Source: an uncultured Bacteroidales bacterium | GTDB lineage: Bacteria; Bacteroidota; Bacteroidia; Bacteroidales; UBA932 | Assembly: GCA_945983015.1 (NCBI GenBank) | Contig: CAMFSN010000003.1 | Span: forward strand, 1 to 35,622 | Reading direction: 5' to 3' | Length of the DNA stretch: 35,622 nucleotides | Shown: positions 34,289 to 35,622 of the stretch, in pieces | Layout of the letters: every line of letters starts with the position of its first letter | Numbering within the stretch: position 1 is the first letter of the stretch | Made by a program: the position numbers and the translations under genes | The notes under the pieces: model-generated | Databases searched by the model: none | Told to the model about the DNA's origin: nothing | What the model saw: the letters and a program-made list of their open reading frames with translations, nothing else

Positions 34289-35622
34289 CTATGCCTCGAG
34301 TTTAGTGATCCGCATATCCTCAGGAAGTATCTTGATACCTACCAAGTCGTTGCGATCCCATACGTCGTTAGTGTCCACAAAGAGGGTAAAGCCTCTGTCG
34401 GTCTTCACCTCCAGGTGATAGTGGTCTCCCTTATAAAGGATATTCCTTACGTGAGCCTGAGCAGAGGCTTCCTCGCTGTCATCCAGAAGGTCCACCTTGT
34501 CAAAAGCCACTTCGACTTTAAGGATATCGCCCTTTTGGAACTCGGAAACTTCGCATTCAAACTCCTCGTCCAGCATCAGGATAGTGTTCTCCGACAGCAC
34601 CTCGGCCTCAAAAGTGTTGCAAAGCCTCTGCTTGTGCATCACCTGAATGTCGAAAGGCTTGATGATAAGACCTACCCTGCTACCTGGTTCAAAGGCGTTA
34701 TAGTCTTGAATACAAAGCTCATATCCCTTATCTGAATCCACGAACATCTCATAGTGGACTCCCTTGAAGGTACAAGACTTCACCACAGCGGTAAACTGAG
34801 CCGCCTCGGTATTGTTCATAATATAGATATCCTCAGGACGAACGACCACATCCACCTGCTCATTCTGTGCGAATCCCTCATCCACGCAGTCGAACTCGTG
34901 ACCGGCGAAAAGCACCTTCCTGTCGCAAGGCATCACCCCGTCCAGGATGTTCGAATCCCCGATAAAGTCTGCCACAAAGGCATTCTGCGGCTCATTATAG
35001 ATGTCGGTAGGCGTTCCTATCTGCTGAATCCGCCCGTCATTGAGCACCACTATCGTATCCGACAGGGTCAGCGCTTCCTCCTGATCGTGAGTCACATATA
35101 TGAAAGTTATGCCAAGTTTCTTGTGCATCTCCTTGAGCTCTATCTGCATATCCTTGCGCATCTTCAGATCCAATGCACTCAGCGGCTCGTCGAGCAGAAG
35201 CACCTTCGGCCTGTTAACTATGGCTCTGGCTATGGCAATCCTCTGCTGCTGACCTCCGGACAGAGAATCCACATTCCTGTCTTCGTAGTCAGTCATAGAC
35301 ACCAGTTTCAGCACCTTTTCCACCCTGCTGTTGATTTCCTCCACAGGGAGTTTCTGCAATTTCAATCCGAATGCCACATTGTCATAGACATCCAGATGAG
35401 GGAAAAGCGCATAACGCTGGAATACAGTATTTAAAGGACGCTTGTGAGGCGGAAGTTCAGAGATGTCCTTCCCCTCCAGAGTAATCACTCCCTCGTCCGG
35501 GCTGAGGAAACCTGCAATCAGTCTCAACAAAGTGGTTTTGCCACAGCCTGAAGGCCCGAGAAAAGTGATGAATTCTCCTTTTTTTATGTATAAGTTGATA
35601 TCCTGGAGCACTTTTTTATCCC
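34289..35622 (-). CDS. potA: Spermidine/putrescine ABC transporter ATP-binding protein, 5' end outside window
   Basis: The ATPase that powers polyamine import. The frame is open to the right window edge (upstream codons read [11 protein letters not shown]), so the GTG at 35611 is an internal codon and the start lies beyond. Numbering from that GTG: Walker [10 protein letters not shown] at 19-27, signature LSGGQQQR at 117-124, Walker B VLLLDEP at 137-143 and H-loop His175 in YVTHDQEEA. The NIL-PED region then opens two TOBE-like units (about 222-327 and 331-440). Each holds a matching strand block, [19 protein letters not shown] versus [19 protein letters not shown]. At over 440 residues it is longer than E. 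coli PotA (378). Confidence 0.95.
   Translation of the reverse strand, partial: DKKVLQDINLYIKKGEFITFLGPSGCGKTTLLRLIAGFLSPDEGVITLEGKDISELPPHKRPLNTVFQRYALFPHLDVYDNVAFGLKLQKLPVEEINSRVEKVLKLVSMTDYEDRNVDSLSGGQQQRIAIARAIVNRPKVLLLDEPLSALDLKMRKDMQIELKEMHKKLGITFIYVTHDQEEALTLSDTIVVLNDGRIQQIGTPTDIYNEPQNAFVADFIGDSNILDGVMPCDRKVLFAGHEFDCVDEGFAQNEQVDVVVRPEDIYIMNNTEAAQFTAVVKSCTFKGVHYEMFVDSDKGYELCIQDYNAFEPGSRVGLIIKPFDIQVMHKQRLCNTFEAEVLSENTILMLDEEFECEVSEFQKGDILKVEVAFDKVDLLDDSEEASAQAHVRNILYKGDHYHLEVKTDRGFTLFVDTNDVWDRNDLVGIKILPEDMRITKLEA

Noticed and set aside
1-35622. Mobile element, prophage or CRISPR system
   Set aside because: No transposase, integrase, phage structural gene, Cas gene, tRNA or regularly spaced repeat array was seen on either strand.

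Overview
The window looks like a chromosomal segment from a member of the Bacteroidales (Bacteroidota). The evidence is a SusC/SusD pair, nine proteins with lipobox signal peptides, BACON-like and leucine-rich-repeat (LRR) surface lipoproteins, the parA-parB-DUF5683 gene order, and several copies of the TAnnTTTG promoter box typical of this phylum. I could not assign a genus. Coding density is very high. There are no gene-free stretches above 100 bases, and I saw no tRNA, rRNA, IS element, phage gene or CRISPR array.

Region 1 (1-13705, + strand) is one tightly packed operon. It holds the 3' part of a SusC-type outer-membrane transporter, a SusD-like lipoprotein, a DUF4843/DUF4984-like lipoprotein, a large BACON/DUF5003-like lipoprotein, two LRR lipoproteins, a subtilisin-type (S8) protease lipoprotein, a DUF1573 protein and a small lipocalin-like lipoprotein. 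It has a protease and no glycoside hydrolase or polysaccharide lyase. The simplest reading is a SusCD system for protein or peptide capture rather than glycan use. This is the most interesting unit of the window.

Region 2 (13706-18192, + strand) has its own promoter box and carries fabD (fatty-acid synthesis) and nifJ (pyruvate:ferredoxin oxidoreductase), implying anaerobic pyruvate metabolism. A strong hairpin just past nifJ lies inside the 3' end of the convergent neighbour.

Region 3 (18183-22587) holds a minus-strand pair, a very short LysR-type regulator and a TPR-like lipoprotein. Divergent from it is pncB (NAD salvage), translationally coupled to a clostripain-family (C11) protease lipoprotein.

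Region 4 (22588-26166, + strand) has a diacylglycerol-kinase-family lipid kinase, then parA, parB and a DUF5683 membrane protein (chromosome partitioning cluster). The ParA promoter box sits only 6 nt before the start codon, suggesting a leaderless message.

Region 5 (26123-35622, - strand), in transcription order, reads potA (cut by the window edge), potB, potC, potD, a ketopantoate-reductase-family gene, a small EamA transporter, a cyclophilin, a MATE exporter and a helix-hairpin-helix protein with a predicted beta-rich body. The pot genes form a polyamine ABC importer with two oddities: PotA has a duplicated C-terminal TOBE domain, and PotD carries a C-terminal membrane anchor with a very basic tail.
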